Origin: Devosia sp. A8/3-2
GTDB taxonomy: Bacteria > Pseudomonadota > Alphaproteobacteria > Rhizobiales > Devosiaceae
Length of the DNA stretch: 64,000 bases
NCBI GenBank assembly: GCA_025452255.1
Contig: CP104975.1
Span: forward strand, 248,001 to 312,000
Direction of reading: 5' to 3'
Both the position numbers and the translations under genes were made by a program. Under the pieces are notes generated by a model that ran no database searches, was not told where the DNA came from, and saw nothing but the letters and a program-made list of their open reading frames with translations. This document shows positions 28,834 to 37,996 of this stretch, piece after piece. Each line of letters opens with the position of its first letter. The stretch's first letter is position 1.

Positions 28834-30266
28834 CCGGCATCTGGCATGATCTGCTGCTCGGCACGGCCGGTGTGATCGCGTGGGTGGTAATCGTATTCGG
28901 TCTGATCCAGACGATTGTATACCTTCTACAACTCGTGATTGCCGCTTACGCCCTCTCCAAGCGCCCGCCCGTCGCTCGATCGAGCCTGCTGTGGCATCGT
29001 TATAGCGATATTGCGCCACCGATTTCACTGATCGTGCCTGCCTACAACGAGCAGATAAACATCGTCGAGAGCGTCCATTCCATGCTGGCGCTCGAATATC
29101 CCGCTTACGAGGTCATTGTCGTCAATGATGGGTCCAAAGACGAGACGCTGAAGCGAATGATCGAGGCCTTTGAACTGGTACCTGTCCAGCGGTCGTACGA
29201 GGAGACGCTTAAGCATGAACCGATCAGAGGAATCTACGCCTCGTCGCGGTCTGATCGGCTGTTTGTGGTGGACAAATCCAATGGCGGCAAGGCAGACGCC
29301 CAGAACGCCGGCATCAACGTTTGCCGGGCGCCGATCTTTTGCGTCATCGACGGGGATTCTATCCTAGAGCCCGACGCTTTGCTGCGTGCGGTGCAGCCTT
29401 TCATCGAAGACCCTGAACGCACGATCGCGGTCGGCGGCACGATCCGCATCGCGAACAACTCGACGATAGAAAGCGGTCGTGTAAAGACGATCCGCCTTCC
29501 AAACAAGCTTCTACCGCTTTTTCAGGTGGTCGAGTATCTGCGCGCATTTCTGATGGCGCGGCTCGCCTGGAGCCAGTCAACACGCTCATGCTCGTTTCCG
29601 GAGCGTTCGGTGTTTTCCGGCGGCGGGAGGCTGTGGCGGTAGGCGGCTTCACCAAAGGTTCAATGGGGGAAGACCTCGATTTTGTGATCAAGCTTCACCG
29701 GCACATGTTGGACAACAAAAAGAATACCGCATCGAATTCATCCCGGAACCTGTTTGCTGGACCGAGGCACCGGAGACACTGGCCGTGCTGGCCCGCCAGC
29801 GGTCACGCTGGCAGCGGGGGCGCTGGAAGCTTTCTTCCGCTATCGGGGCATGTTGTTCAATCCCCGATACGGCCGTGTCGGCTTCGTGGGTTTTGGGCAT
29901 ATTCTGATCGTGGATGTGCTGGGCCCAATCATGGAGGTGCTCGGCTACGTCCTCATGCCCCTCTTCTGGTTCACTGGGGTGCTTTCGGGCGAAAGCCTCC
30001 TTGCTTATACGGCACTGGTGTTCGTTTACGGCGTCTTCGTCAGCGTTGCTTCATTAATTCTGGAGGAACTCGAACTGAAGCGCTTTCCACGTCCGCGGGA
30101 TCTTGCCATCTTAACCACGGCTGCCGTTGCGGAGAATTTCGGCTACCGGCAGATCAACAATTTCTGGCGCGTCAAGGGATACTGGCAATATCTGCGGGCC
30201 GACACCAGTTGGGGCAGAAATGACCCGAACGGGATTTTCAAAGCAAGATTGACATCGGCTATTTAG
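28830..30266 (+). CDS. Processive family-2 glycosyltransferase, polysaccharide synthase (frame broken)
   Basis: About 478 residues. An N-terminal membrane helix pair precedes a GT-A domain with ISLIVPAYNEQ, VIVVNDGSKDETL, the DxD-type motif FCVIDGDSILEP, the acceptor motif MGEDLDFV and QRSRWQRG, the QxxRW signature of processive beta-glycosyltransferases (BcsA, HasA, IcaA/PgaC). At least four hydrophobic helices follow. Breaks lie near 29575 and 29715. The last 15 codons may also be shifted, since GFSKQD and a stop at about 30253 fit better in another frame. It is the catalytic engine of the cassette. The sugar cannot be predicted. Confidence 0.82.
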
Positions 30267-30573
30267 GCCCGTCGGAAACCACCGCCAATGCGCCGATCAA
30301 CCGGTCCAGCGCGGCGGTAGCCTGATCATCGATCTTGCCCTCGATCAGCATCGTCTCGACTTCAAATGCGGTACTGCTGATTTCCGGGAAGCCGAGCGTT
30401 CCGCCGGTGCCTGCAAGCGAATGCGCAATCCCCAATAACGACGACATTGCTTCCGCATCGCCGCGATATGCTCCAGATGCTCTTAGCGCGGTTAAGCGGC
30501 CGAGATCACTGCGGCACCTTTCAGCAAAGCGTTTTCGGATCTGGTCCAGGGGTCGATCACCGGCGGACTCCAT
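30259..30573 (-). CDS. HPt (histidine phosphotransfer) protein
   Basis: Intact 104-residue helical protein with the HPt core IAHSLAGTGGTLGFPEIS. The histidine is the predicted phosphorylation site, and the Gly-rich turn after it is typical. It converges on the glycosyltransferase gene and overlaps its end by a few bases. A free HPt next to a hybrid kinase with two receiver domains and two single-domain regulators completes a His-Asp-His-Asp relay, so it most likely shuttles phosphate inside this cassette (inference). Confidence 0.8.
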   Translation of the reverse strand: MESAGDRPLDQIRKRFAERCRSDLGRLTALRASGAYRGDAEAMSSLLGIAHSLAGTGGTLGFPEISSTAFEVETMLIEGKIDDQATAALDRLIGALAVVSDGPK

Positions 30574-30784
30574 AAATCGCGGTTCTCATCTTACGAACAT
30601 GGCAATAGCCCGTTTTTAGGGCGACGTCATACCGCCGCGTGTTTCGGTGATCGAGAAGGTCCCGCGGTTCACCCTGTACAACAGTCCATTGGGCCTCAGG
30701 GTTTCGCTTCCTCAAGCTAACCGTTTCAGTTTGGTCGTGGGACTTGAAATTAGCATCGAGCAATTGCCAACGGTCACCGGCTGC

Positions 30785-30811
30785 CTTATGACATATGTCT
30801 TATGTCATAAG
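30785..30811. promoter_or_regulatory. Perfect 11-bp palindrome upstream of the SDR gene, probable GntR operator
   Basis: CTTATGACATA, spacer TGTCT, TATGTCATAAG. The repeat ends one base before the GGAGG ribosome-binding site of the SDR gene, so a bound protein would block the promoter or leader. The SDR operon also encodes a GntR/FCD regulator, which makes autoregulation likely. Confidence 0.6.
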
Positions 30812-30826
30812 TGGAGGCTAGGTAGC

Positions 30827-31642
30827 TTGTCTGATCTGTTTAGTGTCGAAGGAAGGATTGCCGTCGTTACCGGGGGATTGGGTCAGTTGGGCAGGGAGTT
30901 CGCCAGCTCGCTTGCCCACGCCGGCGCCAAGGTCGCTATTTTTAGCCGCCGGCCGGTCACTCAGGAGAAGCTCGACGAATTGTTCCCGGGGCTGCAGGAT
31001 TCCATCTGCGTCTATGAAGCGAGTGTTTCCGACAAGGCGGCGTTGGAGGCCGCAACCAACAAGCTGATCGCCGATTGGGGGTGCCGCATATTCTGGTCAA
31101 CAATGCCGGCATCGATTCCAAACCCGATGGAGGCGCCGAACAGAACGGCCCCTTCGAGACTTACCCGCAGAAATTTTGGGACGACATCATTGATGTGAAC
31201 CTGACCGGCGTGATGCTGTGCAGCCGAGTCATTGGCGCCAAGATGGCTGAGGCGGGCCGTGGCAGCATCATCAATGTCGGTTCGATCTACGGCATCGTGT
31301 CGCCCAATCAGGCGCTCTACGCCTATCGCGAGAAGCACGACGGCGTACCGTTCATCAAGGCGGTGTCCTATGCCGCGTCTAAGTCAGGACTAGTGAACCT
31401 GACGCGCTACGTCGCCACCTATTGGGCGGAAAAGAACGTACGCTGTAACCTTATCTCGTTTGGGGGTCAAGACCGGCAGCTTTGACAAGGAGTTCGTCGA
31501 CAATTTTCTTGAGCGGGTGCCGATGCGCCGCCAGGGCAGAAAGAGTGAATATAACGGGGTCATCCAGTTCCTCGCCTCTGATGCCTCCTCCTACATGACC
31601 GGCTCCAACGTGGTGGTCGATGGGGGCTTTACCGCGTGGTGA
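30827..31642 (+). CDS. SDR-family oxidoreductase (two frame breaks)
   Basis: NAD(P)-dependent dehydrogenase of about 272 residues. The Rossmann motif TGGLGQLGREFA, NNAG, and the catalytic YAASK with an upstream Ser in INVGSIYG are present, and it ends with the usual SSYMTGSNVVVDGGF. The start is TTG at 30827, set by GGAGG nine bases upstream. Breaks lie at about 31080 and 31462. Both fall in GGGGG runs, which points to homopolymer indels. Similar SDRs oxidise sugar acids or polyols (gluconate 5-dehydrogenase type). It is the first gene of an operon with a GntR regulator and an RraA-like protein, in a carboxylate-uptake locus. Confidence 0.85.
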
Positions 31643-32370
31643 CTCCGTCCGCATCCGATCGCGATCGGCTTTATGTCTCGGTGGTCTCGGCTATCGAGGC
31701 GCAGATTCTGTCGGGCGAACTCAAAGTCGGCGCGCGGCTGCCATCGGAAGCCGAAATCGCTCGGCAGTTCGCCATCTCAACGCGATCGGTGCGCGAGGGC
31801 CTGCAGATCCTTGAAACCAAGGGGCTGGTGCGCCGCCGTCATGGCGAACGTGCCGAGGTGGTGCGCGATGATGTCGGACAATTCCTCGGCTCGCTTGCCA
31901 CCACCGTGCGCAGCCTTTTTGCCAAGGATGCGGACTATCTGGTGCAACTGATGGACGTGCGCCGCATGTTCGAGTTGGAAGCGGTGGGGCGGCTGGCGGC
32001 GGGTGAAGGCGCACTGTCGGACGATGTCACCGGGGCATTGACCGATCTCGCCGCTGCCAAGGACTTTGCTCAATACGCTCAATCCGATGCGGATTTCCAT
32101 CGGGCGCTGGTGCAATCGCTGGGCAATGAAATCCTCTCGACGGTCTATGGCAATCTCTATGCCCTCATCACCGACGTGATCCGGCTGACTAGCCGGCAAG
32201 CCAGCAAAACCCGGGCCGAGGGTGTCGCCGAACATGAGGCGATCCATGCCGCTATTGTCAGGGGCGATGTCGAGGCCAGCCGCGCCTTGATGCGTGAGCA
32301 CATCGATAATTCCACCATTTATCTCCAACAGGCGATCAGCGCCGCAAAGCAGCAGGGACGGAACAGCTAA
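31636..32370 (+). CDS. GntR-family regulator, FadR/FCD subfamily
   Basis: Intact 244-residue regulator. The N-terminal winged helix-turn-helix is standard (GARLPSEAEIARQFAISTRS, VREGLQILETKGLV). The C-terminal all-helical FCD domain shows the metal/ligand-binding residues expected (MDVRRMFELEAVG, DADFHRALV, HEAIHAAIVRGD). GTG at 31636 overlaps the SDR stop by 7 bases, so they are co-translated. The palindrome at 30785-30811 is its probable operator. Ligands of this subfamily are usually organic acids made in the pathway it controls. Confidence 0.88.
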   Translation: MVTPSASDRDRLYVSVVSAIEAQILSGELKVGARLPSEAEIARQFAISTRSVREGLQILETKGLVRRRHGERAEVVRDDVGQFLGSLATTVRSLFAKDADYLVQLMDVRRMFELEAVGRLAAGEGALSDDVTGALTDLAAAKDFAQYAQSDADFHRALVQSLGNEILSTVYGNLYALITDVIRLTSRQASKTRAEGVAEHEAIHAAIVRGDVEASRALMREHIDNSTIYLQQAISAAKQQGRNS

Positions 32371-33048
32371 ATGGCCGCATATGACTACAACCAGACCGAT
32401 TGGGCGGCGATCAAGCGCCTGTCGAAATGGTATTCGGGCGACATCCACGACGTACTCGATGGCCGCGGGCCCTATGGCTATCTCAAGGGCATCAGCCAGT
32501 TCGGCGTACTACACCCGGGACAGGTGATCTGTGGCCCGATTTCCACCGTGCGTTACGAACCCAGCACGCGCACCGGCCAGCCGCAGGATATCTATCACGG
32601 GGCCATCGACGCCGTGACCAAGGGCGGCATTCTGCTGGTGGATTCTTCCTGCGCCGAGGGGTCAGGCACGGGCGAATTGATGTCGAGCGGCGCCAAGACC
32701 AAAGGTGCAGCAGCAACTGTGGTCAATGGAACGGTGCGCGACTCGGCCGAAGTACGCAAGCTCGATTACCCGCTCTTTGCCAAGGGTATGAGCCCGGTGG
32801 GCGTGTCGGGCCGCATGGAACCGGCACATTACCGAGTCGAGCTGGATATCGACGGCGTCAAAGTACGACCCGGCGATGTGATCTTTGCCGACGTTACCGG
32901 CGTGGTGGTTATTCCAGCCGATCTGGTGAGCGTCATTGCCGACGCGGCGGACGCTAATGGGGAAGCGGAAATCCGCTGTCGCAGGCGCATCCTGGCTGGC
33001 GAGAACCTGCGCGACATCTGGCCAATGGGAGCTACCGGTCCCGCCTGA
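32371..33048 (+). CDS. RraA-family protein, possible HMG/CHA-type aldolase or decarboxylase
   Basis: Intact 225-residue protein of the RraA/dimethylmenaquinone-methyltransferase-like fold. It shows the SGDIHDVLDG start, PGQVICGPISTVRY, GDVIFADVTGVVVIPADLV and KTKGAAATVVNGTVRDS. In metabolic loci this family includes 4-hydroxy-4-methyl-2-oxoglutarate aldolases and related 2-oxoacid lyases that need a divalent metal. The asparagine in VVNGTVRD stands where many aldolases have Asp, so the activity may differ. ATG at 32371 directly follows the GntR gene. It is the last gene of the SDR-GntR-RraA operon. Confidence 0.8.
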   Translation: MAAYDYNQTDWAAIKRLSKWYSGDIHDVLDGRGPYGYLKGISQFGVLHPGQVICGPISTVRYEPSTRTGQPQDIYHGAIDAVTKGGILLVDSSCAEGSGTGELMSSGAKTKGAAATVVNGTVRDSAEVRKLDYPLFAKGMSPVGVSGRMEPAHYRVELDIDGVKVRPGDVIFADVTGVVVIPADLVSVIADAADANGEAEIRCRRRILAGENLRDIWPMGATGPA

Positions 33049-33054
33049 CGACAA

Positions 33055-33077
33055 AGCCGATCCCCCAAGGGTCGGCT
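33055..33077. terminator. Hairpin between convergent RraA and IclR genes
   Basis: AGCCGA-t-CCC, loop CCAA-like, GGGTCGGCT: a stem with one bulge just after the RraA stop and before the end of the leftward IclR gene. There is no strong T tract. Confidence 0.45.
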
Positions 33078-33120
33078 CACACCATCCAGCCACTCGAGGA
33101 GGAGCGGGCCGATGCTGCAA

Positions 33121-33920
33121 TCAGCGTATATAGCCCAGCCTCTGGGAAATAAGGTTGGCGTGGTAGATTACCACCTTGTTGAGTTCATCCACTTCGGTCA
33201 TGGGCAATTGCCACGCCGGAGCACTGACGCTGATGCCGGCAAAAGTTGCGCCGAACTGGTTTCTGATTGGCGCACCGACACAACGCAGGCCCGGCTGGTG
33301 TTCGCCATTGTCGATCGCAAAGCCGCGCTCGTGTACAGTCTCGAGCTCGGCCTCGAGGTGCGACGGCATCGGTGATGGTGGTTTCGGTGAAACGCTGCAG
33401 CCCAGCATCGATGACGCGCTGGACGATTTCTGGCGGCTGAAAGGCGAGGATGGCCTTTCCGACGCTCGTGCAATAGGCCGGAGAATTCTCCACCATAGTA
33501 TTGGACAACATCGGCTCAGCCTCGGTGCGCTGGATAACGACGGCGCTCAGGCCGTCGAACACCGCCAGATGCACGGGTTTGCCCGTCAACCGGTGCAGCG
33601 CATCGACAATGGCGCGGCCCTCGCGATGCAGTTCCAGATTTGCCAGCACGACATTGCCCAGTTCAGAACAGACGCAGCCCGAGACGATAAAAGTCCCGTT
33701 CACGGTCCTGCTCGATGAACCCGACCTCGCGCATGGCGGCCAAAAGGCGATGCGTAGTGGAGCGCGGATAACCGGTCTTGGTGCAGATTTCCGCCGGGCT
33801 CAGCGAGCGGCGGCTGGTTGTGAAGCAGTCCAAAACACGCGACACCTTGGTCAGCGATTTGAGGCTTTCGTCGCTGCGTACGGATTTGGCCGGAGCAGCA
33901 GCGTCGACAGGATCGGTCAT
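33121..33920 (-). CDS. IclR-family regulator (two frame breaks)
   Basis: About 266 residues after correction. The N-terminal winged helix (SLTKVSRVLDCFTTSRRSL, AEICTKTGYPRSTTHRLLAA) continues after a break near 33665 into the effector-binding domain (GKPVHLAVFDGLSAVVIQR, YCTSVGKAILAF). A second break near 33372 leads to RGFAIDNGEHQPGLRCVGAP, the family's C-terminal signature. It is separated from the DhaL gene by about 80 bp, same strand. Two near-identical IclR-like sites at 36754 and 36906 in the dapA/tctC promoter are its likely targets. Confidence 0.85.
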
Positions 33921-34003
33921 TGCTTGGGCCTCAGAACTTTAGTGGAACCGCCGGCGCTGCCTGCGACAGGTTATTCATCCCATAATTCACTTGTCCGCTC
34001 ACC

Positions 34004-34645
34004 TCAAGCGAGCGCGGTGCCGGCATGACGCGCATCATCAGGCCCAATCACTGCCCAGACCAGTTCGGCCAGCGCCAGCATGCCCGGATCATCGAGGCCT
34101 CGGCTCTTGTCGGCGAAGATTCGGGCGCGGCCCATGGTGCAGGGACGCGGGCGGAAATCTTCAAGCACAGCCCGCATAGTCCGGCCGGCGACGTGGGCTA
34201 CGATGGCAGGATCCTCTTCAGCAGCAAGGGCCTTCGCCAAGGCGTCGAGCCCGTCGACAATGGTCTTGGCACCGAGTTCGGCCTTGCCGCGTGCCATGGC
34301 GGCGTCGCGGATGGCAGCCAGCAGCGGGCCCAGCCGGCCCCAACTCAGCGTCGATTGGCCGGCACTAGCCTTGCCGGCCGTCATCATCGCCGTGATGACC
34401 AGCGTGCCCGAGCTCGATCCCGTGGATGCGGCTCCGGCCTTGGCCAAAGCCATGAAAGCGCTGCCAAGATCTGGTGTCGCGCGCACGTCCACAGCCGCGA
34501 ATGTTGCAATGAGGCGTGCCAGCATGGTGCCGGTATCGCCGTCACCCAATTGGGCATCTGCGGCATTGAGCACGTCGGCGAGCGTGTCCATGCGGGAATC
34601 AGCGCGTTCAAGAGCCGTCGCCGGGGTTTCCTGCGTAATCGCCAT
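34004..34645 (-). CDS. Dihydroxyacetone kinase, DhaL (phosphatase-like ATP-binding) subunit
   Basis: Intact 213-residue helical-barrel subunit. The Mg-ADP binding loop DAQLGDGDTGTML and the later GAASTGSSSGTL are present, and so is the C-terminal RARIFADKSRGLDDPG. It lies 3 bases downstream of DhaK. No DhaM gene is seen, so the kinase probably uses ATP directly, as two-subunit DHA-type kinases of sugar or tetrulose pathways do (family knowledge, not proof). Its substrate may be a C3-C4 ketose or an oxo-acid derivative. Confidence 0.85.
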   Translation of the reverse strand: MAITQETPATALERADSRMDTLADVLNAADAQLGDGDTGTMLARLIATFAAVDVRATPDLGSAFMALAKAGAASTGSSSGTLVITAMMTAGKASAGQSTLSWGRLGPLLAAIRDAAMARGKAELGAKTIVDGLDALAKALAAEEDPAIVAHVAGRTMRAVLEDFRPRPCTMGRARIFADKSRGLDDPGMLALAELVWAVIGPDDARHAGTALA

Positions 34646-34648
34646 GGT

Positions 34649-35656
34649 TCAATCCACCCGCCAAAAGGGACAATCGGCCGGGGCGGCCAGCAAGATTTCT
34701 ATCTCGTCATCGAGGAAACAGAGGCTGATGGAAGCGCCGCCCATTTCCATCGAGGTGACGTAGGGACCGATCAGCGGCCGCACTACAGCCAGACCCATAG
34801 CATCCAATTGCCGGGCTGCGCGGCGGTAGAGGATAAAGAGCTCCTCGAAGGGGGTAGAGCCAAGACTATTGACCAAGATGGATACGCGGTTGGCGCCTCG
34901 GGGTCTCTCCGCCAACAGCATGGCGATCATTTCGTCCACGAGTTCGTCAGCCGGACGGACTTTCTTGCGCCAGATGCCGGGCTCTCCATGAATGCCCATA
35001 CCCATTTCGATCTCATCATCGGCAATGGTGAAATTGGGGCCTGCAGCGCTCGGAATCTGGCAGGACGACAGTGCCACGCCAATAGTCCTAGTGCGATCGA
35101 CGGTCTTCTGCGCGATGGCCGCAACGGCGTTGAGATCAGCGCCCTGTTCGGCCAAAGCACCGGCGGTTTTGTAGGCAAAGATCAGGCCGGCAACGCCGCG
35201 GCGCTTGTGCGCTTCCTGCGGCCGGGCGCTGGCAATGTCGTCGGTGCCCAGCACAGTGCGGGTTTCGATATTATCCATGGCAGCGAATTCGCTGGCCATC
35301 TCGAAATTCATCCTGTCGCCACCATAATTGCCGAACAGGCAGAGTACGCCCGCACCGCCATTGGCGGCCACGATGGCGTCTGGCAGGAATTGATGGTAGG
35401 CCCCTCAAACACATTGCCGATGGCGCAGGCGTCGAGCAGCCCCTCTCCGACATAGCCGGTAAACAAAGGCAGGTGGCCCGAACCGCCGCCCGACACCACG
35501 CCGACCTTACCACGGCGAATGGCGGTATTCCGCACGATAGCGCGGCGATCACTGCCAACGCGAACCAGCCACGGATGGGCCGGGCACAACCCGTCCAGCA
35601 TTTCCTCGACATAGTTGGCGGGGTCGTTGATCAGCTTTTTCAGTTCGTTCTCCCAT
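34649..35656 (-). CDS. Dihydroxyacetone kinase, DhaK (substrate-binding) subunit (frame broken)
   Basis: About 335 residues after correction, the normal size. GKVGVVSGGGSGHLPLF, CLFGNYGGDRMNFEMA and the covalent substrate-binding His in EMGMGIHGEPG are visible, followed by LVNSLGSTPFEE. The ATG at 35654-35656 is followed by one G too many (GGGAGAACGAA), after which ENELKKLINDP reads in frame. A second break lies near 35402 in a CCCC run. Both are homopolymer-type. It is a DhaK homologue rather than strictly DHA-specific. It lies between the DapA-like and DhaL genes in one operon. Confidence 0.85.
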
Positions 35657-35712
35657 GGCGTTCTACAGGGCAAGACCGGCCGCGTTTGACTCCGCGGCCG
35701 GTAGATGCAGAC

Positions 35713-36647
35713 CTAGGCGGCCGAACGGGCGCGTACGGTGACCAATTCGAGAACCGGGCCGAGGGCAGCGTCGATCTTTTCTTCTGCTCGTCGCTGACGC
35801 GCTCCATGGGGGCGCGCGGATGGAACATGGGCAGGCCCTGACGGTGCTGCACATATTTCACGCAAGCCGGCAGATTGTCATGACGCATGGCATTCCACAG
35901 CGCGTTGAGACGGAAGTGGATATCCTTGGCGCTCTCGTAATCCTTGGCCTCTACGGCATTGTAGAGCTTGACCGTTACACCGGGCACGGCACAGGTCACG
36001 CGCTGATGGCGCCGTGGGCACCCAGCGAGAACGCTGGATAGAGCAGAGCGTCGATGCCCGACAGAATGAGGTTTTCTGGCTTGGCGCGCAGGATCAGGTC
36101 GGAGACCGACTTGAGATCGCCCGACGACTGCTTCATGCCGACAACGCCCGGCACGGCATCCATGATCGCCAGCATGTCGTCGACGCTGAGATAATTCCAG
36201 GGAATGACGTTGTAGATCAGGACCGGAACCTTGGTTTCTTCGTAGATGGCGCGGAAGTGCTCAATTGTGGCTTCCGGGCTCGGCTTGAACAGATAGTGGA
36301 CCGGGGTCACCTGCAGTGCGGCGATCTTCATATCGCCCAGCGCCTTAACCCGGTCGATGGCTTCGCGCGTCGATTGCACGATCAGGCCGGCAACGAAAGG
36401 CACGCGGCCGGCGGTGGCCTCATAGGCTTCCGTCATGGCTTCCACGAATTCGCTGCGGGAAAGCGTGTGCCCCTCACCGGTCGAGCCGCCAACGACAACG
36501 GCTCGCACGCCCGATTCTGATCATGAAGTCGACCTGCGCCTTCAGGGCGCCTTTGACCAGATTGCCATTTTCGTCAAAGGGCATCGACAGCGGGGGCAGG
36601 ATGCCGGTGAGCGTCTGGCGCACCTGTTGGGCGATCGGATTCGTCAT
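35713..36647 (-). CDS. DapA-superfamily lyase/aldolase (frame broken)
   Basis: About 311 residues after correction, a class I TIM-barrel lyase. The family motifs are VVVGGSTGEGHTLS, the active-site Tyr in VPVLIYNVIPWNY, the Schiff-base Lys in GVVGMKQSSGD, and ILSGIDALLYPAFSLGAHGA. Breaks lie near 36500, 36000 and 35775. ATG at 36647 follows a strong GGAGGAAAGAC. Family members cleave or dehydrate 2-oxo-3-deoxy acids or lyse N-acetylneuraminate. Here it is divergent from a TctC-type binding protein and upstream of the DHA-kinase genes, so it probably cleaves an imported acid to pyruvate and an aldehyde (inference). Confidence 0.85.
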
Positions 36648-36753
36648 GTCTTTCCTCCAGTGATGGGCCGCTCGGTTGTGGGAAAGCGGACCCGAAAATC
36701 GGTTTATCTGCATTCAGGCGCCGCTCATCAATACGGCGATCACGTGAGCAGCA

Positions 36754-36770
36754 ATTCCGTATTGTGGAAT
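36754..36770. promoter_or_regulatory. IclR-like operator, dapA-proximal copy
   Basis: ATTCCGTATTGTGGAAT, an inverted repeat (ATTCC and GGAAT). Within 23 bases it shares 19 with the copy at 36906. It lies about 105 bp from the DapA-like start. Confidence 0.55.
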
Positions 36771-36905
36771 ATCATTCCTGTTACGTTTTATGTGCGCGTC
36801 CAGCGGGATGTCAATGCACTTGCTGGACACACGGAACATTTTGCGCTTTTGCTACCGTCAGGGCACTGTTGCAACGGCAGTTGCCTCGTACCCTGCTCCG
36901 TGGTA

Positions 36906-36922
36906 ATTCCACATTGTGGTAT
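36906..36922. promoter_or_regulatory. IclR-like operator, tctC-proximal copy
   Basis: ATTCCACATTGTGGTAT, a near-perfect palindrome centred on CCACATTGTGG. It lies about 70 bp upstream of the TctC-type start. The paired copies suggest one IclR dimer-of-dimers controls both directions. Confidence 0.55.
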
Positions 36923-36990
36923 ATTATCTTGCTATATGGGTTGATCGCTTAAACTGCCGGCGAACTAGCTGGCCTCAAGGGAGGACGTTA

Positions 36991-37960
36991 ATGAAGACAA
37001 TCAAAACGCTCGCGGCGGCATTTGCTGCAACGCTGGTGATGGCCGGCTCGGCCATGGCGCAATATCCGGATCGCCCGATCAGAGCTGATCATTCCATGGG
37101 CCGCTGGCAGCGGCACTGACGCAACAGGGCGCATCATCGCCACCATGCTGGAGGAAAAGCTGGGCCAGCCGATCACCGTCAACAATCGCACGGGGGGCGG
37201 CGGCATTGTCGGCCACGAAGCGATCAAGGCAGCCAATCCAGACGGCTATACGCTGGGTATCATCACCACCGAATTGTCCATGTATAAGGCCGTTGGCTCG
37301 GCTGACATGACCTATGAGGACTTCACCCTGATCGGCCTGTTCAACGCCGATCCGTCCGCCGTCTTCGTGCGTGCAGACTCGCCTTACCAGAGCATGCAGG
37401 AGCTGGCCGAAGCTGTGAAAGCGGACCCCGCAGCCGTCAAGGCAAGCGGTGCCAATTTCGGCGGCCTCAATCACTTGTCGTGGGTGAGCCTAGTGCAACT
37501 GCTTGGCGCCCCCGCCGATAAGGCGTTCTGGGTGCCCACCGATGGGGCCACACCCTCACTACAATTGCTGGCCTCCGGCGCCATCGACGTTGCCGTCTCA
37601 CAGCTTCCAGAGGCGCAATCACTGGTCGATGCGGGTGAAATCCGTCCGCTCGGGTTTCTGGGCAATGAAGTCAATCCCAAGCAGCCTAATGTTCCGCCGA
37701 TCACCGACGCGCTTGGCCTTGAATTCTCGATCGCCGGCTGGCGCGGCTCGGGCGGACCCAAGGGCATGCCGGAAGACGTCGTGGCAAAGCTCTCGACCGC
37801 CCTCGACGAGATCGTGAACAGCGAAGAGTTCGCGACCTTCATGGATGGCCGCAACTACGGTGTCGTCTGGGAGGGTGGCGCCGATTTCGAGAACTATCTC
37901 AAGACCCGCGGCGAGGCCTTCGCCACGGCCATCTCGACCGCCGGTATCACCGCACAATAA
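36991..37960 (+). CDS. TctC/Bug-family periplasmic carboxylate-binding protein (one frame break)
   Basis: About 323 residues. A signal peptide (TLAAAFAATLVMAGSAMA) is followed by the family opening QYPDRPI, then WAAGSGTDATGRIIATMLE after a break near 37088. Typical later motifs include VNNRTGGGGIVGHEAIKAAN, GSGGPKGMPEDVVAKLS and a final AGITAQ. ATG at 36991 follows GGGAGGACG. It captures the substrate for the TctB/TctA permease encoded downstream. Bug proteins bind aromatic, aliphatic or sugar-derived carboxylates, and the sequence does not tell which. Confidence 0.88.
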
Positions 37961-37967
37961 TCGCCTA

Positions 37968-37988
37968 CCCCCGGCCGGTGGCCGGGGG
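37968..37988 (+). terminator. Perfect hairpin between tctC- and tctB-type genes
   Basis: CCCCCGGCC, loop GGT, GGCCGGGGG: a 9-bp stem right after the binding-protein stop, no T tract. Likely an mRNA stabiliser or partial terminator that keeps the binding protein more abundant than the permease. Confidence 0.6.
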
Positions 37989-37996
37989 ACTACCTC

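Noticed and set aside
21108..30573. Cassette as a canonical pga or cellulose (bcs) operon
   Set aside because: There is no BcsB/BcsC, no PgaB deacetylase motif and no PgaD. Only the general logic is shared.
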